Of a stretch of DNA of 64,000 nucleotides, positions 15,401 through 23,534 are shown piece after piece. A program made the position numbers and the translations under genes. The DNA is taken from NCBI GenBank assembly GCA_020633435.1, contig JACKDP010000001.1:62001-126000 (forward strand), given 5' to 3'. Source of the stretch: Myxococcales bacterium. Its GTDB lineage: Bacteria; Myxococcota_A; Bradymonadia; UBA7976; UBA1532. Under the pieces are notes generated by a model. The model was not told the origin of the DNA. It saw only the letters and a list, made by a program, of their open reading frames with translations, and ran no database searches. Positions within the stretch are counted from its first letter, which is position 1; each line of letters starts with the position of its first letter.

Positions 15401-16978
15401 TCAGGGGGCGTCGGTGCCGATGCTGAGCTGGACGGGGGCGTCCGCGCGGCGCGCCGGCGCCTCGGGGGTGCGCAGGGTGAGCAGGGCCAGGGCGGCCAGG
15501 GCGGCCGTGACCAGGCTGAGCGCCACCAGGGGCAGGCGGCTCGGGCGCTGGCCGGGGATGACGGCGACGCGCGGGGTGCGCACATCGGCCACCGCCCGGG
15601 GGGGCAGCGGAATGCTGGGCCGCCACGGCGCCGAGGGGACGCGGGCCGGCGGCGTCGGCTGCGCCTGCCAGGTGGTGCCGGGCACGGACGCGCGGGGCGC
15701 CAGGGCGCGGGGCGCCAGGGGCCGGCAGCGCCGCCGGGGGAGCGACGCCTCCACGAAGGGGCTGACGCGGGCGGCCGGCCGGCTGGCGAGCGTCGGCCGG
15801 CGGACGCCGACGGGGGCGCCCGTCACGGGGCGCGGCCCGATCGCCCGGGTGGGGATGTCGTCTTCGTCGGCCGCCTCGGCCCCCAGGACCTCGGCGAGCT
15901 CGTCGGGCGAAGGCTCCGCGACGGTGGCCTCGCCTTCCAGCGACGGCGGCTCCTCGAAGCCGGCCAGCGCCACCGACAGCGCGGCGGCCGGGGGCAGGCG
16001 CAGGCCCAGCGCGGGCAGGGAGTCGGTGGGGGCGCTGGAGGACGGCACCACGCCGCGGCGCTCCACGGCCGCGTCGCCCTGCAGCGCGTCCAGGCGGCGC
16101 AGCACCCCGTCCGCGGAGCGCGCGCGGTCGTCGGGGCGGCGCTCCAGCAGCGTGAGGCAGAGATCCCAGAGCCCGGCGGGCAGCTCGACGTCGGGGTGGG
16201 CCGGCAGGGCGTGGCTGTGGAACCAGCGCAGGCGCGCGGCCGGGTCGAGGCGCGCCACCTCGGTGCGCACCGGATCCACCTCGGCGAAGGGCGTGCGGCC
16301 CGCGACGAGCTCGTAGAGCAGGACGCCGACGGCGTAGAGGTCGCTGCGGGCGTCCACCGGGCCGGCGGCGGGATCGAGCCGCTCGGGGGCCAGGTAGGCG
16401 AAGCTGCCGAGGCGCTCGTCGGCCAGCGACGGGCGGCGGGTGGCCCCGGCCAGGCCGATGAGCCGGACGCTGCTCACGCCGGCGGCGTCGCGGGCGAGGA
16501 AGACGTGGGCCGGGCGGACGTCGCGGTGCACCACCCCCTGCGCGTGCAGGGCGCGCAGGGCCTGGAGCACCGGCCGCAGGATCGCCAGGGCCCGGGCGGG
16601 GGCCAGCGGGCCGTGGCGGTCGAGGTGCTCGCGGAGCGTCTCGCCCTCCAGCCACTCCAGGACGAGGTAGGGGCGGCCGTCCCCGGGCAGGCGGCCCTGG
16701 TCGAGCAGGCGGACGACGTGGGCGTCCTCGACGACGCCCAGGCTCTGACCCTCGCGCGCCAGCCGGAGGGCGGCGTCCTCGTCGGTGGCGATGGGCAGGC
16801 GCACGGCGCAGGGGCGGCCGAGGCGGCGGTCCTGGGCCCGGAACGTCAGGGTGGTGTCGCCGCGGTGGGCGACCTCGAAGAGCTGGTAGCGGCCATCGAG
16901 GACGAGCCCGGTGAGGGGCGCGCCGTCGGCGGCGAAGCTGGGACGCCGGGTGGCCGGCCATGGGAGCGAGGCGAACAC
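15401..16978 (-). CDS. Ser/Thr kinase-fold membrane protein, probable pseudokinase
   Basis: The protein has 525 residues. A eukaryotic-type protein kinase fold covers about 25-290: HVVRLLDQG, LVLEWLEGETLREHL, VVHRDVRPAHVFL, SFAYLAPERLD, ARSDLYAVGVLLYELVAGRTPF. Key residues are altered. The VAIK lysine is Arg (CAVRLP), the HRD loop Asn is His (RPAHV), and the DFG aspartate is Gly (LIGLAGA). HRD itself, the alpha-C Glu and APE remain. A Pro/Arg-rich linker (300-480) leads to one membrane segment near 488-508 (LPLVALSLVTAALAALALL) and a short outer tail. Catalysis looks unlikely; a scaffold or sensor role is inferred. Active myxobacterial kinases share this layout. Confidence 0.82.
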   Translation of the reverse strand: MFASLPWPATRRPSFAADGAPLTGLVLDGRYQLFEVAHRGDTTLTFRAQDRRLGRPCAVRLPIATDEDAALRLAREGQSLGVVEDAHVVRLLDQGRLPGDGRPYLVLEWLEGETLREHLDRHGPLAPARALAILRPVLQALRALHAQGVVHRDVRPAHVFLARDAAGVSSVRLIGLAGATRRPSLADERLGSFAYLAPERLDPAAGPVDARSDLYAVGVLLYELVAGRTPFAEVDPVRTEVARLDPAARLRWFHSHALPAHPDVELPAGLWDLCLTLLERRPDDRARSADGVLRRLDALQGDAAVERRGVVPSSSAPTDSLPALGLRLPPAAALSVALAGFEEPPSLEGEATVAEPSPDELAEVLGAEAADEDDIPTRAIGPRPVTGAPVGVRRPTLASRPAARVSPFVEASLPRRRCRPLAPRALAPRASVPGTTWQAQPTPPARVPSAPWRPSIPLPPRAVADVRTPRVAVIPGQRPSRLPLVALSLVTAALAALALLTLRTPEAPARRADAPVQLSIGTDAP

Positions 16979-17009
16979 AGGGCTCTGGTGGCCCCGAGGC
17001 GCCCGGGTC

Positions 17010-18251
17010 TTATTTCGCCGGGCCGGTCTGCACGTCGAGGCCGAGCGTCACGCCGTCCGCGTCGGCCCGCGCGTCGACGACGCCGAGCGTCAGGCGGCGC
17101 GCCCCGAGGGCGAGCCGCGTCTCGGCGGCCACCGTGCGCGTCACCGTAAACGTCTGATCCCACAGCCCTTTCAGCCAGGCGCCCGCCTGGATGAGCAGCG
17201 AGCCCTGCACGTCCTCGACGCGGCCGTCCGCCAGCCGGACGGTGACCTGGCGCCGCGCGGCCTGCAGGCTGGGGGTGCCCCCGATGCGGGCGGTCATGCA
17301 CGTCCCCTCCGTGCGCCAGAGCAGCGCCTTGAGGGGGCGGTCGCCGCGCTCCCAGGCCAGCGCGGCCTGCAGCGGCCCCTGGGGATCGGCCTTGCCCTTC
17401 TCGGTGTAGCGGCCGGGCATCTCGCCCCGGGCGATGGCGGCGTTGGCCAGCTCGGCGACGGCGCTGCCCGTCAGGCGCACCCGGACCTGCCGGCCGGGGG
17501 GCGGCGACGCGGCGGCCAGGCCCCCCTCGGTGGGCAGGTCGGCGTGCAGGCCCACCTCCAGCCAGCCCACGCGCGTGTGGATCTCCACCCGGGCGAGCGG
17601 CACGGGCGGCAGGCCCAGGTCGACCTGGGTGGGCGCGACGAAGTGCACCAGGACGTGGTCGCGCAGGAGGGCGTAGCCCCCCGTCGTCAGGGCGCCGAGG
17701 GCCTTGTCGGTCAGCGTCCGCAGGCGGTCGCGGGTCAGGGCGGCGCGGACGAGGGGTGGCAGGCGCTCGCGGATGGCCCGGGCGACGGCGTCGCCGGCCT
17801 CGGGGCCCAGGCGGGGGGCGATCTGGCGCAGGGCCTCGGGGCCGAGGGCGAAGCGCAGGTGGCCGGTGCGAGCGTCGACCTCGGGGCGGACCTCGGCGTC
17901 GGCCGCCAGGCCGAAGAGGACGCGGTCGCCGTCGCGGACGTCGAAGTCGAGGGTGAAGCCCAGGTGATCGTCGGGCGCTGGCCGCGCGCGGACGGACCGG
18001 GCGGCGAGCGTCAGGCGGCCCATGCCGGGGATGGGGACGGGCACGGGCGGCAGGGCGGCCACCTCGGCCGCGAGCAGGGCGTCGAGCAGGGCGAACGGCA
18101 CGTCGAGGGCGACGTCGGGGCCCCCCGCCGGCGGGCCGGCCGGGCGCGTCAGGTAGGCGCCGCGCTCGGCCGCCAGGGTCGAGCAGGCCGGCCCGCAGCC
18201 CCAGCCAGCGAGGGCGACGAGGGCCAGCAGGAGGCAGCGCGCGGCGGTCAT
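17010..18251 (-). CDS. Lipoprotein, function unknown
   Basis: The 413-residue product has a lipobox ending LAGWGC (Cys19). The mature part is rich in beta strands and short helices, with alternating blocks such as DVALDVPFALLDALLAAEVAALPPVPVPI and RLTLAARSVRARPAPDDHLGFTLDF, a pattern that recalls lipid-binding TULIP/DUF4403 proteins. I cannot confirm that. GGAG lies five bases before ATG 18251. It ends 31 bp before the kinase-like gene, so lipoprotein, kinase-like protein and MYXO-CTERM protein may form one transcript. Confidence 0.7.
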   Translation of the reverse strand: MTAARCLLLALVALAGWGCGPACSTLAAERGAYLTRPAGPPAGGPDVALDVPFALLDALLAAEVAALPPVPVPIPGMGRLTLAARSVRARPAPDDHLGFTLDFDVRDGDRVLFGLAADAEVRPEVDARTGHLRFALGPEALRQIAPRLGPEAGDAVARAIRERLPPLVRAALTRDRLRTLTDKALGALTTGGYALLRDHVLVHFVAPTQVDLGLPPVPLARVEIHTRVGWLEVGLHADLPTEGGLAAASPPPGRQVRVRLTGSAVAELANAAIARGEMPGRYTEKGKADPQGPLQAALAWERGDRPLKALLWRTEGTCMTARIGGTPSLQAARRQVTVRLADGRVEDVQGSLLIQAGAWLKGLWDQTFTVTRTVAAETRLALGARRLTLGVVDARADADGVTLGLDVQTGPAK

Positions 18252-18647
18252 GGGGGCTCCATGCGGGGGGCGACGGGCAGTCATCCCCCATCGGGCGGCA
18301 GCCTGTCCAGCCCGCTGTGCGGGTGTGCGCGAATGTGGCTCGATGTGGGCACGGCGTGACTTATCGGGCCACGTCGCCGCATGTCCGCGAGAACAGGGGG
18401 CTTTTCGGACAAAACCACATCTGGGAGAGATCACCCGACTACACCACAAGATGTTGTGGTCTCGCCGGATAATTTTTCCCCTTGCCGGGGGGCTCCCCAG
18501 TCGCTAGAACCACGTCCCGGGTCGAACCCACCGTGGGCACGGCCGGGCATGTTGACCGAGACCGGCCCAGCGCTCGCTGCTGCCGGCAAGACATCCGTAC
18601 AGACAGAATGGCATCCGCGTCCCCCGGCGCGGGCACGAGGCACCTGC
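18252..18647. other. Intergenic region upstream of nrdJ
   Basis: No gene is supported in these 396 bases. The centre (18405-18485) is much less G+C-rich and holds a palindrome resembling an NrdR box (18443-18460) and a GATAAT -10-like hexamer at 18468. The remaining 160 bases to the ATG would be an untranslated leader. I see no cobalamin riboswitch core. Confidence 0.65.
18443..18460. promoter_or_regulatory. Candidate NrdR box upstream of nrdJ
   Basis: ACCACAA and TTGTGGT are perfect inverted arms around GATG, a close fit to the NrdR family operator shape (ACAC/GTGT-type arms around an A/T-rich core). NrdR represses ribonucleotide reductase genes when dATP is high. It overlaps the expected -35 region of a GATAAT -10 at 18468. 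A weaker CCACATCTGGG lies 29 bases upstream; NrdR boxes usually come in pairs about 31-32 bases apart, so the second site is doubtful. Confidence 0.6.
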
Positions 18648-21600
18648 ATGCGTATCCAGAGGCGTTTCACCGAGGGCAAGGCGTCGCCCTACGAGGGCAT
18701 CGAGTTCGGCACCCGCAAGAGCGAGATCCGCAACCCCGACGGGTCGGTCGTCTTCCTCAACGACCAGGTCCGGGTCCCCGAGGCGTTCAGCCAGGTGGCC
18801 ACCGACATCCTGGCCCAGAAGTACTTCCGCAAGGCCGGCGTGCCCGCCCGCCTGCGGCCCGTGCCCGAGGAGGGCATCCCGGAGTGGCTGTGGCGGCGCG
18901 AGGCCGACGTGACCGCCCTGGAGGATCTGCCGGCTGACGCGCGCTACGCGGGGGAGAGCGATGCGCGTCAGGTGTTCGATCGGCTCGCGGGCTGCTGGAC
19001 GTACTGGGGCGTGAAGCACGGCTACTTCTCGGGGGAGGGGGATGCCCGTGCGTACTACGACGAGATGCGGCGGATGCTGGCGCTGCAGATGGCGGCGCCC
19101 AACAGCCCGCAGTGGTTCAACACCGGGCTGTACTGGGCCTACGGCATCACCGGGCCGGCCCAGGGCCACAGCTACTGCGACCACGAGACGGGCGACGTGC
19201 GCCTGAGCACGAGCGCCTACGAGCGGCCCCAGCCCCACGCCTGCTTCATCCAGTCGGTGAGCGACGACCTCGTCAACGAGGGCGGCATCATGGACCTCTG
19301 GGTGCGCGAGGCGCGCCTGTTCAAGTACGGGTCGGGCACCGGGTCGAACTTCTCGAACCTGCGCGGGGAGACGGAGCCCCTCGCCGGCGGCGGGCGCTCC
19401 AGCGGCCTGATGAGCTTCCTGCGCATCGGCGACCGGGCGGCCGGGGCCATCAAGAGCGGCGGCACCACGCGGCGGGCGGCCAAGATGGTCACGCTGAACG
19501 TGGATCACCCCGACATCGAGGCCTACGTGAACTGGAAGGTGGTCGAGGAGCAGAAGGTGGCCGCCCTGGTCGCCGGCTCCAAGTCCATCCGCCGGCACCT
19601 CAAGCGCATCATGGAGGCCATCCGCACGGGCACCGGCGACGACCGCCACGACCCGCGGCACAACGACGCCCTGCGCCGCACCATCCGCCGCGCCCGCAAG
19701 GCCGAGGTGCCGGTGAGCTACATCCACCGCGTGATGCAGTTCGCCCAGCAGGGCTACACCGACATCGACTTCCCGGAGTACGACACGGACTGGCAGTCGG
19801 AGGCCTACAACACGGTCGCCGGCCAGAACTCCAACAACTCCGTGCGGTTGACGGACGCCTTCATGGAGGCGGTGCTGGCCGACAAGGACTGGCACCTCAT
19901 CCGCCGGACGGACGGCGAGCTGGCCCGCACGGTGCGCGCCCGCGACCTGTGGGACCAGATCGCCTACGCCGCCTGGGCCTGCGCCGATCCGGGCCTGCAG
20001 TTCGACACGACGATCAACGACTGGCACACCTGCCCCGAGAGCGGCCGCATCAACGCCAGCAACCCGTGCTCCGAGTACATGTTCCTCGACGACACGGCCT
20101 GCAACCTGGCGTCGGCCAACCTCATGAAGTTCATGGAGGATGACCACACCCGCTTCGACGTGGACGGCTTCCGCCACGCCTGCCGGCTGTGGACCATCAC
20201 CCTCGAGATCTCGGTGACGATGGCGCAGTTCCCGAGCGCCGAGATCGCGCGGCTGAGCTGGCGGTACCGCACCCTCGGCCTGGGCTACGCCAACCTGGGC
20301 ACCGTGCTCATGGTGCTGGGCATCCCCTACGACTCCGCCGAGGCCACCAACATCGCCGGCGCCATCAGCGCGATCATGACGGGCACCGCCTACGCGACCA
20401 GCGCCGAGATGGCCGCCGAGCTGGGGCCGTTCGCCGGGTTCGGCAAGAACCGCGACGCCATGATGCGGGTCATCCGCAACCACCGCCGCGCCGCCTACGA
20501 CGCCGCCGGCGCGGACTACGAGGCCCTGTCCACCATCCCGGTGGGCCTCGAGCCCGAGCGCTGCCCGGAGTACCTGGTGCAGGCCGCCCGGCAGGACTGG
20601 GATCAGGCCCTGGCGCTGGGCGAGAGCCACGGCTACCGCAACGCCCAGACGACGGTCATCGCCCCCACCGGCACCATCGGCCTGGTGATGGACTGCGACA
20701 CCACGGGCGTCGAGCCGGACTTCGCGCTGGTGAAGTTCAAGAAGCTGGCCGGCGGCGGCTACTTCAAGATCATCAACCAGTCCGTGCCCCTGGCCCTGAG
20801 CCGGCTGGGCTACAGCGACGCCCAGATCGACGACATCGTGGGCTACTGCAAGGGCCGCGGCACCCTGGAGGGCTGCCCCCACATCAACCCGCGGGCGCTC
20901 AAGGGGCACGGCTTCGACGCCGCCACCATCGAGCGCATCGAGGGCCTGCTGCCGTCGGCCTTCGACCTGTCCATGGTGTTCAACCGGTTCACCTTCGGGG
21001 ACGAGTACCTGGTCGACAAGGTGGGCATCCCCGCGGCGGACGTGGCGAAGGCCGACTTCGACCTGCTGTCGGCGCTGGGCCTCACCCGCACCCAGATCGT
21101 GCAGGCCAACGACTACGTCTGCGGCACGATGACGGTCGAGGGCGCGCCGCACCTGAAGGCGCAGCACCTGCCCGTCTTCGACTGCGCCAACAAGTGCGGC
21201 CGCCGGGGCGAGCGCTACATCCGCTTCCTGGCGCACATCGAGATGATGGCGGCGGTGCAGCCGTTCATCAGCGGCGCCATCAGCAAGACCATCAACATGC
21301 CCGGCCACGCCACCATCGCCGACGTGCAGGAGGCCTACCTGCACTCGTGGCGCAAGGGGCTCAAGGCCAACGCGGTCTACCGGGATGGCAGCAAGCTCAG
21401 CCAGCCCCTGTCGGCGACGCTCTACGAGTTCGACGACGACGAGAGCACCGACGAGGCCGAGCAGCTCAGCCTGCTGGAGCCGAGCCGGCCGGTGGAGGCG
21501 GCGGTGCAGATCGCCGAGCGCGTGGTGGTGCGGTACCTGGCGCGGCGCCGGCGCCTGCCCCAGCGGCGGCGCGGCTACACCCAGAAGGCCATGGTGGGCG

Positions 21601-22289
21601 GGCACAAGGTCTACCTGCGCACCGGCGAGTACGAGGATGGCACCCTGGGCGAGGTCTTCATCGACATGCACAAGGAGGGCGCCGCCTTCCGCAGCCTGAT
21701 GAACAGCTTCGCCATCGCCATCTCCCTGGGCCTGCAGTACGGCGTGCCCCTGGAGGAGTTCGTGGAGGCCTTCGTCTTCACGCGCTTCGAGCCCAACGGC
21801 ATGGTCTTCGGCAACGACCGGATCAAGATGTCCACGTCGATCATCGACTACATCTTCCGGGAGCTGGCCGTGAGCTACCTGGGCCGCGACGACCTGGCCC
21901 AGGTGCAGGCCGAGGACCTGCGGGCCGACGCCATGCACCGCGAGGAGCCCGAGTTCACCGAGGAGGAGGAGCTGGGGACGAGCCTGCTGGCGGTGGCCGG
22001 CGGCGAGCCCGACGGCGCCCCCGCGGCCCGCGGCGAGTCGTTCGGCTTCCACCACGGCGGGGCCACCCCCCGGCTGCGCGCCGTGCCCCCGAGCGAGGCG
22101 GTGCGCGCCGTGGCGCCCCCCACCACGCCCCCGGCCGGCGCGGGCCCGAGCCTGTTCGCCAGCCGCCAGGCCGCCCGCCAGCAGGGCTATGAGGGCGACG
22201 CCTGCCCCGAGTGCGGCGCCTTCACGATGGTGCGCAACGGCTCGTGCCTGAAGTGCGTGAGCTGCGGCGGCACCACCGGCTGCAGCTGA
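18648..22289 (+). CDS. nrdJ: Vitamin B12-dependent (class II) ribonucleotide reductase
   Basis: The 1213-residue enzyme reduces ribonucleotides to deoxyribonucleotides using an adenosylcobalamin radical, so it works with or without oxygen. Visible family features: NSPQWFNTGLYWAYG near 145, FKYGSGTGSNFSNLRG near 225, GQNSNNSVRLTDAFMEAV near 395, active-site NPCSEYMFLDDTACNLASANL near 472, APTGTIGLVMDCDTTGVEPDF near 674, and a C-terminal Cys-rich tail (CPECGAF, CLKCVSCGGTTGCS) that recycles the active-site disulfide. The start ATG 18648 gives the usual MRIQRRFTEG opening; upstream in-frame sequence lacks family similarity. No nrdA/B or nrdD gene is in the window. Regulation by NrdR is suggested by the upstream palindrome. 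Confidence 0.95.
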   Translation: MRIQRRFTEGKASPYEGIEFGTRKSEIRNPDGSVVFLNDQVRVPEAFSQVATDILAQKYFRKAGVPARLRPVPEEGIPEWLWRREADVTALEDLPADARYAGESDARQVFDRLAGCWTYWGVKHGYFSGEGDARAYYDEMRRMLALQMAAPNSPQWFNTGLYWAYGITGPAQGHSYCDHETGDVRLSTSAYERPQPHACFIQSVSDDLVNEGGIMDLWVREARLFKYGSGTGSNFSNLRGETEPLAGGGRSSGLMSFLRIGDRAAGAIKSGGTTRRAAKMVTLNVDHPDIEAYVNWKVVEEQKVAALVAGSKSIRRHLKRIMEAIRTGTGDDRHDPRHNDALRRTIRRARKAEVPVSYIHRVMQFAQQGYTDIDFPEYDTDWQSEAYNTVAGQNSNNSVRLTDAFMEAVLADKDWHLIRRTDGELARTVRARDLWDQIAYAAWACADPGLQFDTTINDWHTCPESGRINASNPCSEYMFLDDTACNLASANLMKFMEDDHTRFDVDGFRHACRLWTITLEISVTMAQFPSAEIARLSWRYRTLGLGYANLGTVLMVLGIPYDSAEATNIAGAISAIMTGTAYATSAEMAAELGPFAGFGKNRDAMMRVIRNHRRAAYDAAGADYEALSTIPVGLEPERCPEYLVQAARQDWDQALALGESHGYRNAQTTVIAPTGTIGLVMDCDTTGVEPDFALVKFKKLAGGGYFKIINQSVPLALSRLGYSDAQIDDIVGYCKGRGTLEGCPHINPRALKGHGFDAATIERIEGLLPSAFDLSMVFNRFTFGDEYLVDKVGIPAADVAKADFDLLSALGLTRTQIVQANDYVCGTMTVEGAPHLKAQHLPVFDCANKCGRRGERYIRFLAHIEMMAAVQPFISGAISKTINMPGHATIADVQEAYLHSWRKGLKANAVYRDGSKLSQPLSATLYEFDDDESTDEAEQLSLLEPSRPVEAAVQIAERVVVRYLARRRRLPQRRRGYTQKAMVGGHKVYLRTGEYEDGTLGEVFIDMHKEGAAFRSLMNSFAIAISLGLQYGVPLEEFVEAFVFTRFEPNGMVFGNDRIKMSTSIIDYIFRELAVSYLGRDDLAQVQAEDLRADAMHREEPEFTEEEELGTSLLAVAGGEPDGAPAARGESFGFHHGGATPRLRAVPPSEAVRAVAPPTTPPAGAGPSLFASRQAARQQGYEGDACPECGAFTMVRNGSCLKCVSCGGTTGCS

Positions 22290-22291
22290 GC

Positions 22292-22396
22292 GTGCGCACC
22301 GCCCGCGACCGCGTGATCTTCATCGCGGTCGTCGCCCAGAGCCTCCTCGCCGGCGCCCTCGTCTTCTGGTTCCTGTCGGGGCCGGGCTGCCGCTGA
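22292..22396 (+). CDS. Possible 34-residue single-span membrane protein
   Basis: A short frame opens with GTG two bases after the nrdJ stop and codes for a basic N-terminus, one clear membrane helix (VIFIAVVAQSLLAGALVFWFL) and a short GPGCR end. The position right behind nrdJ and the neat positive-inside helix suggest a real microprotein, but there is no good ribosome binding site and chance cannot be excluded. Confidence 0.35.
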   Translation: MRTARDRVIFIAVVAQSLLAGALVFWFLSGPGCR

Positions 22397-22530
22397 GCCG
22401 GTGGCCACGTCAGGGCAGGTCTGCTCCAATGCCTGGCGCAGGCCCCCTCCACGCTGGCCCTCCCGTCCCCGTCTGCCCGCGTTGGCCTGCGTCTTGACTC
22501 GGCCCGCTCTCACCCATGAAGGAGAGACCC

Positions 22531-23064
22531 ATGCTGCGCATCACCCTCGCCGCCGCCGCCCTTTGCCTCGCCACCGCCTGCGCCGAGGACGTCGACCACG
22601 ACGCCAACACCTTCTCGTCGGGCCTCGATCCGGCGCGCACCCTCAGCGACCTGGACGCCGCCGAGATGGAGGCGCTGTGTCGGGCCGCGGTCCAGGCCAG
22701 CCTGGCCGTCGTCAGCCCGCGCCGCGTCTGCGAAGCCGTCCTGGCGACCCAGACCGACGACCCCCAGGCCTGCGCCGCCCAGGTCGACTCCTGCCTGGAC
22801 CGGATCGGGGAGCCCGACGCCGACGAGCAGTGCCAGCGCGCCACGCTCGTGGCCCGGTGCCCCGTCACGGTGGCTGACTTCGAGGCCTGCATCGCGGAGC
22901 GCCTCAGCGCCATCAACGACCGGCTCGCCAGACAGACCTGCGCCCACGCCGCCCAGGTCGGCGAGGACGACTTCGACCTCAGCGCTCCGCTGACGGGCGC
23001 GGCCTGCGCGGCCTACCAGCGCTGCCTCGACGACACCGACGAGGCCGGCGGCGACAGCCGGTGA
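22531..23064 (+). CDS. Cys-rich lipoprotein, function unknown
   Basis: The 177-residue product has a lipobox ending CLATAC (Cys17). The mature part is mainly helical with paired cysteines in spacing like ALCRAAVQ, RRVCEAV, CAAQVDSCLDRI, ADFEACIAERL and AAYQRCLDD, repeating about every 20-30 residues. This suggests a helical disulfide-linked domain. ATG 22531 was preferred to ATG 22516 because AAGGAGAG lies between them at the right distance. It converges on the GFA gene with four bases between stops. Confidence 0.75.
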   Translation: MLRITLAAAALCLATACAEDVDHDANTFSSGLDPARTLSDLDAAEMEALCRAAVQASLAVVSPRRVCEAVLATQTDDPQACAAQVDSCLDRIGEPDADEQCQRATLVARCPVTVADFEACIAERLSAINDRLARQTCAHAAQVGEDDFDLSAPLTGAACAAYQRCLDDTDEAGGDSR

Positions 23065-23068
23065 GCAG

Positions 23069-23446
23069 TCAGCGGATGGCGTCGACGTTCGCCTCCCACG
23101 CCTGCCCGTCGAAGGGCTCGATCGTGAACGGGGCGTGCCCGGCGTCGAGGCAACGCAGGTTCACGCTCACCCCGTCCGGGTGCGACCGCGGCGTGTAGAA
23201 CGCCTGCACCCCGCACCGCCGGCAGAAGGTGTGCTTCGCCGTGTGGGTGTTGAAGGTGTAGGTCGTCAGGTCGCCGGCCCCCGAGATCAGCGCGAAGTCT
23301 GCCTGGGGCACGATGACGTGGATGAACCCTTTCATCTTGCAGATCGAGCAGTTGCACTCGAGCGCCACATGGGAGCGCACGGTGACCTCGAACCGGACGG
23401 CGCCGCAGTGGCAGCCCCCGGTGTAGCGATGCAGTGGCGTCGTCAT
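23069..23446 (-). CDS. GFA/CENP-V family zinc protein
   Basis: The 125-residue protein fits the GFA (glutathione-dependent formaldehyde-activating enzyme-like) family. It has GGCHCGAVRFEV at 10-21, ECNCSICKMKG at about 30-40, and TFCRRCGVQAFY at about 72-84. These cysteines bind two zinc ions in the family fold. Most members have no proven formaldehyde activity, so only the fold is claimed. It is a single cytosolic gene, divergent from the vWA lipoprotein gene with 88 bp between starts. Confidence 0.88.
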   Translation of the reverse strand: MTTPLHRYTGGCHCGAVRFEVTVRSHVALECNCSICKMKGFIHVIVPQADFALISGAGDLTTYTFNTHTAKHTFCRRCGVQAFYTPRSHPDGVSVNLRCLDAGHAPFTIEPFDGQAWEANVDAIR

Positions 23447-23534
23447 GGCCTGCAGCCTACCGGATTTCGGGGCGGACAGATCGTTTCGGGCGAGCGGGCG
23501 TGCAACGGGCGTCCCCTTCGCCCAGGAGCTCCCG

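Noticed and set aside
13356..16316. Long plus-strand open frame across the MYXO-CTERM and kinase-like genes
   Set aside because: It spans two real minus-strand genes and their gap, and the translation is biased toward Ala, Gly, Val, His and Arg without a recognisable domain.
18461..18647. Cobalamin riboswitch before nrdJ
   Set aside because: A GAGACCGGCC sequence recalls part of the B12 box, but the surrounding core and the GCCACTG-type motif are missing and the leader is short.
18504..22055. Long open frame on the minus strand opposite nrdJ (over 1100 codons)
   Set aside because: It is a by-product of strong G/C third-position bias in nrdJ. Its translation is low-complexity Ala/Gly/Val/His/Arg without motifs.
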